Below are positions 54,933 to 63,707 of a stretch of 64,000 bases of DNA, in pieces (positions within the stretch are counted from its first letter, which is position 1; every line of letters starts with the position of its first letter). The stretch is from Armatimonadetes bacterium CG06_land_8_20_14_3_00_66_21 (GTDB lineage Bacteria > Armatimonadota > Abditibacteriia > CG2-30-66-41), in assembly GCA_002779825.1 (NCBI GenBank), contig PEVN01000452.1, positions 18,371 through 82,370 on the forward strand, given 5' to 3'. A program made the translations under genes and the position numbers. Below the pieces are notes generated by a model, which saw only the letters and a program-made list of their open reading frames with translations, was not told the DNA's origin and searched no databases.

Positions 54933-55805
54933 ATGACAGAACAAGACCCCCCCCTATCTCAGGCCAAAGGCGTCTTCACCGACGAGGCGCGGCCGCTCCC
55001 GGCAAACCTCGCCAACGTCCATGTCGTGCTCGTCCAGCCGCAGGTCCCCGGCAACATCGGCGCTGCGGCCAGAGCGATGAGGGCCATGGGGTTGTCGAAC
55101 TTGGTGCTCGTCGACCCCTGCGACTACGGCCCGAAGACAGAAGCGCCGGCGCGTGCGCGCGTCGCCCAGGAGATCCTGGACAACGCAAGAGTGGTAGAGA
55201 CGCTGGACGCAGGGCTCGAAGGGCTGACACTCGTCCTTGGCACGACCGCAAAGCGCCGAGGGCAGGGGATGCGCAGCATCGTCCCGCTCCGCGAAGGCAT
55301 CGCGGAGCTGCTTCCGGTCTCGCAGACCCAGCCGGTGGGTCTGCTGTTCGGCCGCGAGCAGTGGGGACTCGACAAGTCCGAGTTGGGCAGGTGCCAGCTC
55401 TGGGCGAGCATCCCCAGCCCCCACCGGAGCCTGTCCCTCAACCTCTCGCACGCCGTGATGGTTGCCTGCTACGAGGTCTACACCCAGAGCTGCGGTGAGT
55501 TTGAGACGATCCCCCTCGAAGCAGCGCCCCTCAACGAAGTCGAGCGCATGTACGACCACCTCAACTCCGCCCTGATCGAGGTCGGCTTCGCCCCTCGCGG
55601 TGGTAAGGAGGCCTTCACCCAGTCGCTCCGCCGCGCCTTCTCGCGTGCCCAGCTCGAGACCCGAGACGTCGAGGTGTTCCACCGGATCGCGCAGCAGATG
55701 GAGTGGTTTGCGCGGAAGGGGTGGCAGCGGGTGCGGGCCTCGGCCGATCCGGGAATGCCGCCGGCTGAAGACCAAGGACCAGAAGGACCTCAGGGACAGC
55801 AGTGA
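54933..55805 (+). CDS. tRNA (cytidine/uridine-2'-O-)-methyltransferase TrmJ-like (SPOUT)
   Basis: VVLVQPQVPGNIGAAARAMRAMGLSNLVLVDP, GLLFGREQWGLDKSEL, SLSLNLSHAVMVACYE. Confidence 0.92.
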   Translation: MTEQDPPLSQAKGVFTDEARPLPANLANVHVVLVQPQVPGNIGAAARAMRAMGLSNLVLVDPCDYGPKTEAPARARVAQEILDNARVVETLDAGLEGLTLVLGTTAKRRGQGMRSIVPLREGIAELLPVSQTQPVGLLFGREQWGLDKSELGRCQLWASIPSPHRSLSLNLSHAVMVACYEVYTQSCGEFETIPLEAAPLNEVERMYDHLNSALIEVGFAPRGGKEAFTQSLRRAFSRAQLETRDVEVFHRIAQQMEWFARKGWQRVRASADPGMPPAEDQGPEGPQGQQ

Positions 55806-55974
55806 CAACGGGTGCCACCCGACCGAAGTGGTGTGCGCAGGCAAGCTGCCTGCCGGCCACCCCGTTCTGTCCCTGGTCCCGGGTGTCCTTACCGTCGTCT
55901 CCGTCCCTTTCAGCCATCCACAAGCACCCTCCGCGGCGTCACACTGGAGGCAGGACGCCAAAGGAGACTGCACC

Positions 55975-56565
55975 ATGAGACCACGAACCGTTGCAACAGC
56001 GCTGCTGGCGCTTCTGCTCCCGAGCGCGGCATTCGCCGGGACCTGGGAGATCGACCCCGTCCACTCGACCGTCGGGTTCAGCATCCGTCACTTGGTCGGC
56101 CGCGTCAGCGGCCAGTTCACCAAGCTCACGGGGACCATTACCGCCGACGCAAAGAGCCCGACCAAGGCCAGCGTGACGGCCACGATTGATGCCACCAGCC
56201 TCACCACGCAGAACGAACGACGGGACATCCACTTGAAGGGCGCCGACTTCTTCGACGTGGACAAGTACCCCGAACTCACGTTCAACACCAAGAAGGTACT
56301 GGTAAAAGGCAAGGACCGATTCCAGGTCCTCGGCGACCTGAAGATGCACGGCGTCACCAAGTCGGTCACCCTCGACATGACTTACAACGGCCAGGGACCT
56401 GACCCATGGGGCAACACCCGCGCTGGCTTCAGCGCGACCACGACGCTAAACCGGAAGGACTTCGGTCTGTCGTGGAACAAGCTGCTGGAGGCGGGCGGCG
56501 CGATGATCGGGGACGACGTGAAGGTCACGCTGGAGATCGAGGCAGTCCTCAAGCAGGACAAGTAG
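55975..56565 (+). CDS. secreted YceI family protein
   Basis: GTWEIDPVHSTVGFSIRHLVGRVSGQFTKLTGTI...ADFFDVDKYPELTF...NRKDFGLSWN. Confidence 0.96.
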   Translation: MRPRTVATALLALLLPSAAFAGTWEIDPVHSTVGFSIRHLVGRVSGQFTKLTGTITADAKSPTKASVTATIDATSLTTQNERRDIHLKGADFFDVDKYPELTFNTKKVLVKGKDRFQVLGDLKMHGVTKSVTLDMTYNGQGPDPWGNTRAGFSATTTLNRKDFGLSWNKLLEAGGAMIGDDVKVTLEIEAVLKQDK

Positions 56566-56587
56566 CGTGCAGCCGGCCGGCTGAGAC

Positions 56588-57394
56588 TTACCCCACAAGC
56601 TGCCGAAGCAGTGGCAGCGAGAGCCGAATGTGGCGCTCGTAATACTCGGGTCGGCCCCACTTGGCGCCATGCGGCTCGATGACGACGTGCCCCTGGTAGT
56701 CGTGCTCGTAGAGCAGGCCCAGAAGCTGCGCCCAAGGCAGTTGCCCGTAGCCGACGGGCGGTTCGGTCTCGCGGTCGCCGATCCGGAGAATGTCCTTGAC
56801 GTGGAAGTGGCCGACGCGGTGACCGAACTCCGCGAACACCGGCAGCGGGTCGGCTTTGACGTTGCGCATCAGCCCGACCGGGTCGACCTTGAGCTTCAGT
56901 TGGGGCATTGCCTCGCACAAGGTACGGAGCGCCTCGACGCAATTCACGAAGTTGCCGGGGTGTCCCATGTAGGTGGCGTACGTCAGCCCCTTCGACTCGA
57001 CGTAGTCGAGGAGTGGCGGGAATCCCTCACGGTATGCGGCGACGTTGGCGGCGAGGTCGCCCTCGACTTGCCCCGTGTCCGAGAAGAACACCGTCGCTCC
57101 CACCTCAGCCGCATAGTCGGCCCCGGCGCGGAATAGGGCGTGGCTTGCCTCGCGTTCGACGGGATCGGCTGCGAGGTAGTTGATCCGCCAGAGCCCAAGC
57201 GCGCAGACGCCGGTTCCATGGGCCTCGCACGCGCTGCGGATCGCCGCCGCTGGGACAACTGTGGCGGGGTCGCGCTGGTTGAACAGCAGCTCGAGGGACA
57301 ACTTCTCTCCGGCGGCGAAGGCTGCCCATTTCTCTATGTCTTTCCCCTCGGGCACGATGAACCCGAGCGTCGGAGTGTTGCTGTCGCACCTCAT
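56588..57394 (-). CDS. sugar phosphate isomerase/epimerase (AP endonuclease 2-like TIM barrel)
   Basis: HFHVKDILRIGDRETEPPVGYGQLPWAQLLGLLYEHDYQGHVVIEPHG; start placed at MRCDSNTPTLGF. Confidence 0.85.
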   Translation of the reverse strand: MRCDSNTPTLGFIVPEGKDIEKWAAFAAGEKLSLELLFNQRDPATVVPAAAIRSACEAHGTGVCALGLWRINYLAADPVEREASHALFRAGADYAAEVGATVFFSDTGQVEGDLAANVAAYREGFPPLLDYVESKGLTYATYMGHPGNFVNCVEALRTLCEAMPQLKLKVDPVGLMRNVKADPLPVFAEFGHRVGHFHVKDILRIGDRETEPPVGYGQLPWAQLLGLLYEHDYQGHVVIEPHGAKWGRPEYYERHIRLSLPLLRQLVG

Positions 57395-57471
57395 GGCTGG
57401 CACCTCGGAACCGCTTATGTTCGCGCCGCGCTTGAATCCCCCGACGGCGGTGCAGGGCGAGGGAGGCGTTG

Positions 57472-58131
57472 TCACTGGACGAGCGCCCGGTCTCCGCGAA
57501 GGTTGAGGGTGGGCAGCTCGTCTTCCTCTTCGTCGGTGGCTGCCGCCCCGTCTTCGCGGTGCCCCAGGCGGGTCCAGTCAAGGATGCTCTGGTGGCGCGG
57601 GTCTTCTGTTTGAGCGTCCAGTTCAGGACTGTCCACGGGGGGCTGGGGCGCTTCGGGCGGCGGCAACGGGGGTGCTTCAGCGGCTCTGTCGGTGCCGTCC
57701 TCCAGCATCCGCAGATGCGATTGCAGGAGCACGCGGAACTCCATCTCGAAGCGGCGCCGTTGTTGTCGCAGCTCGGAATACTCGCGCTCGACCTCGGCGC
57801 CGCGGCTTTGCGCGTCGCTGAGCACTTGCTGGCGCTTCTGCTCGGCGTCGGCGAGGATCACCTCCGCCTGCTTCTGGCTGCCTCGGCGCGTGTCCTCGGC
57901 AGATTTCTGCGCCAGGACCAGCGCGTTCTGCATCGTCTCTTCGATCTTCTCGTAGTGCAGCAGCCGGCGCTCCAGCGACTGGACCTTCTCGCGCAGCTCC
58001 GCGCTGGTCGTGAGCGCCTGTTCCAGCGTCTCGGCGATCTGGCGCAGGAACTCCTGCACTTCTCGCTCGCGGTAGCCCCGGAGGGAACGTCGGAAGTCCT
58101 TGTGGAGGATGTCCAACGGGGTAACGGACAC
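57472..58131 (-). CDS. divIVA: DivIVA domain protein
   Basis: MSVTPLDILHKDFRRSLRGYREREVQEFLRQIAETLEQALTTSAELREKVQSLERRL. Confidence 0.92.
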   Translation of the reverse strand: MSVTPLDILHKDFRRSLRGYREREVQEFLRQIAETLEQALTTSAELREKVQSLERRLLHYEKIEETMQNALVLAQKSAEDTRRGSQKQAEVILADAEQKRQQVLSDAQSRGAEVEREYSELRQQRRRFEMEFRVLLQSHLRMLEDGTDRAAEAPPLPPPEAPQPPVDSPELDAQTEDPRHQSILDWTRLGHREDGAAATDEEEDELPTLNLRGDRALVQ

Positions 58132-58168
58132 TGCGTGTCACTCCTTACGAACATGCACACCCCCCTCC

Positions 58169-58255
58169 GAGCCGCGACCGTGAGGGAGCGGCCCCGGCAA
58201 GCACTCCGCGATCCACCGGCTTGGCGCCGGGGCCGCTCCCTCACGGTCGCGGCTC
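58169..58255. repeat. 30-bp perfect inverted repeat with 27-nt loop
   Basis: gagccgcgaccgtgagggagcggccccggc (58169-58198) / gccggggccgctccctcacggtcgcggctc (58226-58255). Confidence 0.97.
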
Positions 58256-58298
58256 AGAGGAGACGGGGCTTCCACGGGTCGAGGTGCGGCAGGTGCAA

Positions 58299-58565
58299 TT
58301 AGAGCGCGCGGAGAAGCAGGTTCCGGAGCGCTTGGAGGAGGAAGATCGCGATCAGCGGGGACAGGTCAAGCCCCACGCCGCCGGACCGGACGGTGAAGGC
58401 CTGAAACGGCTTCAGGATCGGGTCAGTCACCTGATAGAGCAGCTTGACCAGCGAGTTGTACGGATCCACCCGCACCCAGGACAGCAGGCAGCGGATGAAG
58501 ATGAGCAGGACGACGAAGTCGATGACCCTGGCCAGCAGGTAGCCGATACCGAACATGTTAGGCAC
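58299..58565 (-). CDS. YggT family protein
   Basis: 88 aa; VIDFVVLLIFIRCLLSWVRVDPYNSLVKLLYQVTDPILKPFQAF. Confidence 0.93.
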   Translation of the reverse strand: MPNMFGIGYLLARVIDFVVLLIFIRCLLSWVRVDPYNSLVKLLYQVTDPILKPFQAFTVRSGGVGLDLSPLIAIFLLQALRNLLLRAL

Positions 58566-59381
58566 TCACTTCTTTGCCAGCTCCGCGGAGCGCTGGGTTG
58601 CTGCAGTCACTGCGTCCATCATTGCGCCACGTACAGCCGAACGCTCGAGGCAATGGATGCCGGCGATGGTGGTGCCGCCGGGGGAGGTCACCATGTCTTT
58701 GAGTTCGCCCGGGTGCTTGCCGGTGGCGAGGACCATTTCGGCGGCGCCGAGCACGGTCTGGGCGGCCAGGCGGGTGGACAGGTCGCGCGGAATGCCGTTG
58801 CGGACGCCGGCATCAGAGAGGGCCTCGATGAACAGGTACACGTAGGCGGGGCCGCTTCCGCTGAGTCCGGTAACGGCGTCCATCAGCTTCTCTTCGACTT
58901 CGACGGCGAGCCCCACGGCGCTCAGCAGCTCATTCGTCAACGCGGCATGCTCGGCGGTGGCGTGGGTGCCCCGGCAGAAGGCCGCTGCTCCCCTGGAGAC
59001 CAACGCGGGCGTATTGGGCATCACGCGGACGACGGGCGCGTTCTCCGGCGCTTGGGCCTCCAGCGCCGCCAGCGGCACGCCGGCAGCGATGGAGATCAGC
59101 AACTGGTCGCGGCACAACCCCGGTCTGGCGGCCTCCAGAGCCGCCGCCACGTCTTTGGGTTTGACGGCCAGGACGACGCAGTCGGCCCCGCGGACCGCCT
59201 CTGCGTTGGTGGGGGCGGTGTTGATTGCGAGTTCGGCACGAATCGCCGCCAAGCGGGCAGTGTCGACATCGGTCGCAGTGATCGCGGCCGGTTCCAGCAC
59301 GCCGGCGTTCAGGGCGCCGCGCACGAGCGCGCTCCCCATCGCACCGACACCGAGGAGGGCAACCTTCTTCTCTGCTAGCAA
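58566..59381 (-). CDS. proC: pyrroline-5-carboxylate reductase
   Basis: VALLGVGAMGSALVRGALNAGV, VVLAVKPKDVAAAL, VRVMPNTPALVSRGAAAFCRG, GLSGSGPAYVYLFIEALSDAGV. Confidence 0.97.
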   Translation of the reverse strand: MLAEKKVALLGVGAMGSALVRGALNAGVLEPAAITATDVDTARLAAIRAELAINTAPTNAEAVRGADCVVLAVKPKDVAAALEAARPGLCRDQLLISIAAGVPLAALEAQAPENAPVVRVMPNTPALVSRGAAAFCRGTHATAEHAALTNELLSAVGLAVEVEEKLMDAVTGLSGSGPAYVYLFIEALSDAGVRNGIPRDLSTRLAAQTVLGAAEMVLATGKHPGELKDMVTSPGGTTIAGIHCLERSAVRGAMMDAVTAATQRSAELAKK

Positions 59382-59386
59382 CTCGT

Positions 59387-59914
59387 CTATCCCTCCGGTC
59401 TGGGTCCAAATCCTGCGCGCGCGAACAGGCCCGTTCTCATTTCCGGCGGCGGCCCGTCCGCAAACCCCGGGCGGGGTTTCGGCTGCTCGAACCCGTCGGC
59501 AAAGAGCCCGGTCTCGGCGAGGTTACGCTTGTCATCGGGAGTCAGGGAGAAATCGTGGGGCACGAAGACGAAAATCCGGTCGCCCGTCGGCAGGCTGGCG
59601 CCACCAATCCCGAAGGCAACGCCGGACAGCACATCAACGATCCGCTGCCCCTTCCCCCGGTCGAGCTCCTGCAGGTTGGCGACGACGGCGCTGCCGGCGA
59701 CGAGGTACTCTGCCGCCTTGTAGGCGTCCTCCAGGGACTGCGGGCTGATGGTGAAGATGGACTTCCCGCGCGAGGGCAAGACCCGCAGGCGCGCCCGACT
59801 GCGCGCACCGGCGTAGGACTCGTCGGCCTCTTCGCAGTGGCTCCGCGCGGGCGCGGACGCCGGGGTGCCCCCGAGGTATCCTTTCAGGTACGAAACAGCG
59901 GTCGAAACGCTCAT
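59387..59914 (-). CDS. sepF: cell division protein SepF
   Basis: KSIFTISPQSLEDAYKAAEYLVAGSAVVANLQELDRGKGQRIVDVLSGVAFGIGGASLPTGDRIFVFVPHDFSL. Confidence 0.94.
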   Translation of the reverse strand: MSVSTAVSYLKGYLGGTPASAPARSHCEEADESYAGARSRARLRVLPSRGKSIFTISPQSLEDAYKAAEYLVAGSAVVANLQELDRGKGQRIVDVLSGVAFGIGGASLPTGDRIFVFVPHDFSLTPDDKRNLAETGLFADGFEQPKPRPGFADGPPPEMRTGLFARAGFGPRPEG

Positions 59915-60009
59915 TGCGCTGGTCCTCCTCTATTGCCGCGATGGTGGCTGCTATGGTTGCGGTCTGGTCTATCCCCACCACGCTGCGCGCGCGGTGGGGT
60001 GTGTGCTTG

Positions 60010-60699
60010 TCACGGGCGCGGTCCGAAGAGACCCGTGCCGACTCGGACGAGGGTCGCTCCCTCCTCGACTGCGAGGGGGTAATCGTGGGTCATTCCCATG
60101 GAGAGCTGGTCCATCGACACCCTCGGAATCCCGGCCGCTCCCACTTCCTCCGCCAATGCGCGTAGCCGACGGAAGAACGGGCGCGACTGCTCAGGATCCG
60201 CAGAGAAGGGCGGCATGCACATCAGGCCACGAACGTTGAGGTTCGCCAACGGTGCCACCTGCGCGGCGAGGGCCCGAAGCTCTGCCGGGGGCACCCCGGA
60301 CTTCGTCTCCTCGCCGCCCAAGTTCACTTCGATCAGCACCTCAAGCGTCTTGCCGACTGCCGCAGCGCGCTTGTCGAGTTCCTGTGCCAGCCGAACACTG
60401 TCCACGGACTGGACTACGTCGAAGAGCTGCACAGCGTGCCGAGCCTTGTTGACCTGGAGGTGCCCGATGAAGTGCAGGCTGACCGGCCCGCGGAGGAGGG
60501 GGAGCTTGTCCTGTGCTTCCTGGACGTAGTTCTCGCCTACGGCCCGCAGACCGGCCTCGATCGCACAGTTGACGCGGTCGGGGGGGACCTTCTTTGCAGC
60601 GCCCAGGATCGTCACGTCTTCAGCGCGGCGTGCAGACCGTTCCGCGGCTTCCGCTACGCGCTGTTGAATGACCCTGAGATTGGCCGCAACATCCACCAT
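60010..60699 (-). CDS. YggS family PLP homeostasis protein
   Basis: VTILGAAKKVPPDRVNCAIEAGLRAVGENYVQEAQDKL, SLHFIGHLQVNKARHAVQLFDVVQSVDSVRLAQEL, RVSMDQLSMGMTHDYPLAVEEGATLVRVGTGLFG. Confidence 0.97.
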   Translation of the reverse strand: MVDVAANLRVIQQRVAEAAERSARRAEDVTILGAAKKVPPDRVNCAIEAGLRAVGENYVQEAQDKLPLLRGPVSLHFIGHLQVNKARHAVQLFDVVQSVDSVRLAQELDKRAAAVGKTLEVLIEVNLGGEETKSGVPPAELRALAAQVAPLANLNVRGLMCMPPFSADPEQSRPFFRRLRALAEEVGAAGIPRVSMDQLSMGMTHDYPLAVEEGATLVRVGTGLFGPRP

Positions 60700-60758
60700 G
60701 GCAATGACGCAGTGGCTCCTTCTGGGGTGGCGGTCGTGCGATAGTACCGAGTGGACGC

Positions 60759-60767
60759 ATTATAGCA
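60759..60767 (-). promoter_or_regulatory. extended -10 promoter (TGCTATAAT) for the yggS-sepF-proC-yggT operon
   Basis: plus-strand attatagca; reverse complement TGCTATAAT ~60 bp before the yggS start. Confidence 0.6.
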
Positions 60768-60926
60768 CACGGTCAAGGGGTGGGCAACAAGGGAGGGGCG
60801 GCAGTCGTGCGTTCGCCGGCAATCCCGGCATCGAACCCTCGCCCGGGGCCCCGGGCATTCGTTCCACGCCCCCTCGGCGGCACGTGCGCGGGGTGGGGGC
60901 GGATTGGCAACAATGCCGCGGAGGCT

Positions 60927-60955
60927 TTGACCTTGACCCAGGGTTTTGGTATCCT
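60927..60955 (+). promoter_or_regulatory. sigma70-like promoter (TTGACC-N17-TATCCT) for the alternative sigma gene
   Basis: ttgacc 60927-60932, 17-nt spacer, tatcct 60950-60955. Confidence 0.55.
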
Positions 60956-61087
60956 CTGCGTGGCTGGTTTGAGTGAAGCGAGCTCTCCGGGAAGCCTCCG
61001 GTCTCGCCGCGCGCGTGCGAGTGCGCCCACTGCCGGTGGCGGGCACTCCAGTCAATCTGACCAGGAAGTAGTCCTCGAGCATGCACC

Positions 61088-62089
61088 ATGGTTGAGCTTC
61101 TCTCGTTCGGTGACAGCGATACGGAACTACCGCCGGGATCCCTGCGGCAGACCGAGGAGACCGACGACTGGGCGTCGGTCGAAGACTCCGACAACGGCAA
61201 CGGTGATCGCCCCGACTCCGGAAAGGACGACGAGGGCTGGGTGCCCTGGGGAGCGGGTTTCATCGACGAGCAATGGTCGCGCGCTCTCAGCAAGCGCGCG
61301 CTGCTTTCCCGCGGCGAGGAGATCGAGCTGGCGCGCAAGGCGCAAGCCGGCGACGAAGACGCGCGAGAGCACTTCATCGAGTCCAATTTCAAGCTCGTCA
61401 TCAGCGTCGCGAAGCGCTACCGCAACTCCGGGGTCCCCATGGAGGACCTCATCCAAGAGGGCAACCTGGGTCTGATCAAGGCAGTGGATAAGTTCGACCC
61501 CGATCGTGGCTGCCGGTTCAGTACCCATGCAGTGTTGTGGATCGAGGGGCAGATCCGTCGCAGCATCGCCAACCTCCGGCACAATGTGCACCTGCCCCTC
61601 CGGATTGTGGCCGACCTGAGCAAGCTGAGCCGCGTCACCGACGAGCTTACGCAGAAGTTCGGGCAGAAGCCCTCGGCCATGGACTTGGCGGAGACGATGG
61701 AGGCGTCGGTCGGGCATGTCACGCAACTCCTGGAGCTCCGTCCCGATCCGGTGTCACTGGATGAGACCATCGACGGCGAGTTGGGGATGTTTCTGTCGGA
61801 CGTGCTGGAGGACGAGAACACGCTCTTCCCGGACGACTTTGCGGTCCGGCGGGAGTCGCAGCGCGAAGTGCTGGACGTGCTGCAAGCCCTGCCGGAGCGC
61901 TACCAGTTGGTCCTGCGCCTGCGCTATGGTCTGGACGACGGTCGGGAGCACACTCTGGAGGAGATCGGCCAGAAGCTGAACCTGACCCGACAGCGAGTGC
62001 GGCAGATCGAGATGACTGCGCTGAAGAAGATGCGCTGTATGGACTGTCCGCGCCTCCATCTTTTCGACCCGGAAGACGTGGTAGCGTGA
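61088..62089 (+). CDS. sigma-70 family RNA polymerase sigma factor (non-primary, divergent region 2.3/2.4)
   Basis: [110 protein letters not shown]. Confidence 0.93.
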   Translation: MVELLSFGDSDTELPPGSLRQTEETDDWASVEDSDNGNGDRPDSGKDDEGWVPWGAGFIDEQWSRALSKRALLSRGEEIELARKAQAGDEDAREHFIESNFKLVISVAKRYRNSGVPMEDLIQEGNLGLIKAVDKFDPDRGCRFSTHAVLWIEGQIRRSIANLRHNVHLPLRIVADLSKLSRVTDELTQKFGQKPSAMDLAETMEASVGHVTQLLELRPDPVSLDETIDGELGMFLSDVLEDENTLFPDDFAVRRESQREVLDVLQALPERYQLVLRLRYGLDDGREHTLEEIGQKLNLTRQRVRQIEMTALKKMRCMDCPRLHLFDPEDVVA

Positions 62090-62163
62090 CGCCAGAATGC
62101 CGGCCATGGCCGCGGCCGAGTGCTCGCGTCACAATAGATACTGGACAGGCGGGATGAAGTGGA

Positions 62164-62291
62164 ACGGGCGACCCGGGGGCCTGTGTCTACGCTCTGTCGC
62201 GACCGTTTGCCCCGGCTGAATCCGCTTCGCGTTCGCCCGTTGGTTGGGCACTGTGACCCCGAAGGCCCGTACAGCCGGGCAGCTCGCCCGT
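62164..62291 (+). ncRNA. candidate rod-like structured RNA / leader upstream of cysteine desulfurase
   Basis: acgggcga-cccgg (62164-62176) pairs with ccggg (62275-62279) and tcgcccgt (62284-62291) with a 4-nt bulge; gggcc (62177-62181)/ggccc (62264-62268) can extend it. Confidence 0.3.
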
Positions 62292-62333
62292 CTTCGCCTC
62301 AGTGCCGTCTGTTACCGAAAGAGAGCCTGTTAG

Positions 62334-63605
62334 ATGGAAACGATTTACCTCGATCATGCAGCCACGACGCCGGTCGCTCCGGAAGTCATCGAGGCGATGT
62401 TGCCCTACTTTACCGAGCACTTCGGCAACCCGAACGGGATTTACTCGGTCTCACGTCGGGCAAAGCAGGCGCTGGAGGAGTCCCGGCAGCGCGTGGCGGA
62501 GTTCTTCCACTGCAAGGTGACAGAAGTCGTGTTCACCGGCGGCGGGTCCGAGAGCGACAACATGGCGATCAAGGGAGTCGCCCTCGCCCAGCAGGGAAAG
62601 GGGCGGCATCTCATCACCACCCAGATCGAGCACCACGCTGTCTTGCACGCGTGCCAAGCGCTCGGAAAACAGGGGTACGAAGTCACCTACCTGCCGGTGG
62701 ACGCGACCGGACTGGTCACTCCCGAGCAGGTTCGAGAAGCCATTCGAGACGACACGATCTTGGTCTCGGTCATGTATGCCAACAACGAGGTTGGCACGGT
62801 GGAGCCCATCGCCGAGATCGGTGCCGTCTGTCGCGAGGAGGGCGTGCTGTTCCACACAGACGCGGTTCAGGCAGTGGGGCAAGTCGACTGCCAGGTGGAA
62901 GCGCTCAATGTCGATCTGCTGAGCTGCTCGGCGCACAAGCTGTACGGCCCCAAGGGCGTCGGCGCCACGTACGTCCGGCGCGGCACCAAGCTGCTTCCGC
63001 TCATTGACGGAGGCGGGCAGGAGCGCAACCGGCGGTCTGGCACGGAGAACGTCGCCGGCATTGTGGGCATGGCCACTGCACTCGACTTGGCTGAACAGCA
63101 CCAGGCGGCCGGGGAGACGGTGAGGATACAGCAGCTCCGCGACCGGCTCATAGAGGGGATCGGCGAACGGGTCCCCCAGGTGCGCCTCAACGGCCACCCC
63201 ACCAAGCGCCTGCCCAACAACGTCAACTTCTGCATTCAGTACATCGAGGGCGAAGGCGTCCTCCTGGGGCTGGACATGTCCGGGATCTGCGCCTCAAGCG
63301 GCTCTGCCTGCACTTCCGGCAGTCTGGATCCCTCGCACGTGCTCCTCGCCATGGGCATTCCACACGAGCGCGCGCACGGTTCACTGCGGCTTTCGCTTGG
63401 GGTGCATAGCACCGAGGCGCAGGTGGACACAGTGCTGGAGGTGCTCCCCAAAGTCGTGGAACGCCTGCGCCAGTTGTCGCCCCTCTACGACCCGAAGACG
63501 CAGACAGCCACGAAGCTGGCGGAGGCGTTCCGGCAGCGCGCAGAGAGCGGGGAGTTCGAGCACGCCGGCGATCACGACCACGACCTGGAAGACGCCGAGG
63601 GCTGA
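62334..63605 (+). CDS. cysteine desulfurase NifS/IscS family
   Basis: IYLDHAATTPVAPEVIEAMLPYFTEHFGNPNGIYSVSRRAKQALEESR, TQIEHHAVLHACQAL, SAHKLYGPKGVGATYVRRG, ASSGSACTSGSLDPSHVLLAMGI. Confidence 0.97.
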   Translation: METIYLDHAATTPVAPEVIEAMLPYFTEHFGNPNGIYSVSRRAKQALEESRQRVAEFFHCKVTEVVFTGGGSESDNMAIKGVALAQQGKGRHLITTQIEHHAVLHACQALGKQGYEVTYLPVDATGLVTPEQVREAIRDDTILVSVMYANNEVGTVEPIAEIGAVCREEGVLFHTDAVQAVGQVDCQVEALNVDLLSCSAHKLYGPKGVGATYVRRGTKLLPLIDGGGQERNRRSGTENVAGIVGMATALDLAEQHQAAGETVRIQQLRDRLIEGIGERVPQVRLNGHPTKRLPNNVNFCIQYIEGEGVLLGLDMSGICASSGSACTSGSLDPSHVLLAMGIPHERAHGSLRLSLGVHSTEAQVDTVLEVLPKVVERLRQLSPLYDPKTQTATKLAEAFRQRAESGEFEHAGDHDHDLEDAEG

Positions 63606-63707
63606 GCCGGCTGAGGCGGAACGCGGTGTGGTCAACGTGATGCAAGCGGCCGAATGGGTTAGAATGGCGCGTGCGCCGAGGCGCTGACGTTGACCGAGGA
63701 GCAGTCC

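Noticed and set aside
58221-59378. 385-aa plus-strand ORF beginning MAPGPLPHGRGSE
   Set aside because: Starts inside the inverted repeat and runs antisense to yggT/proC; not a gene.
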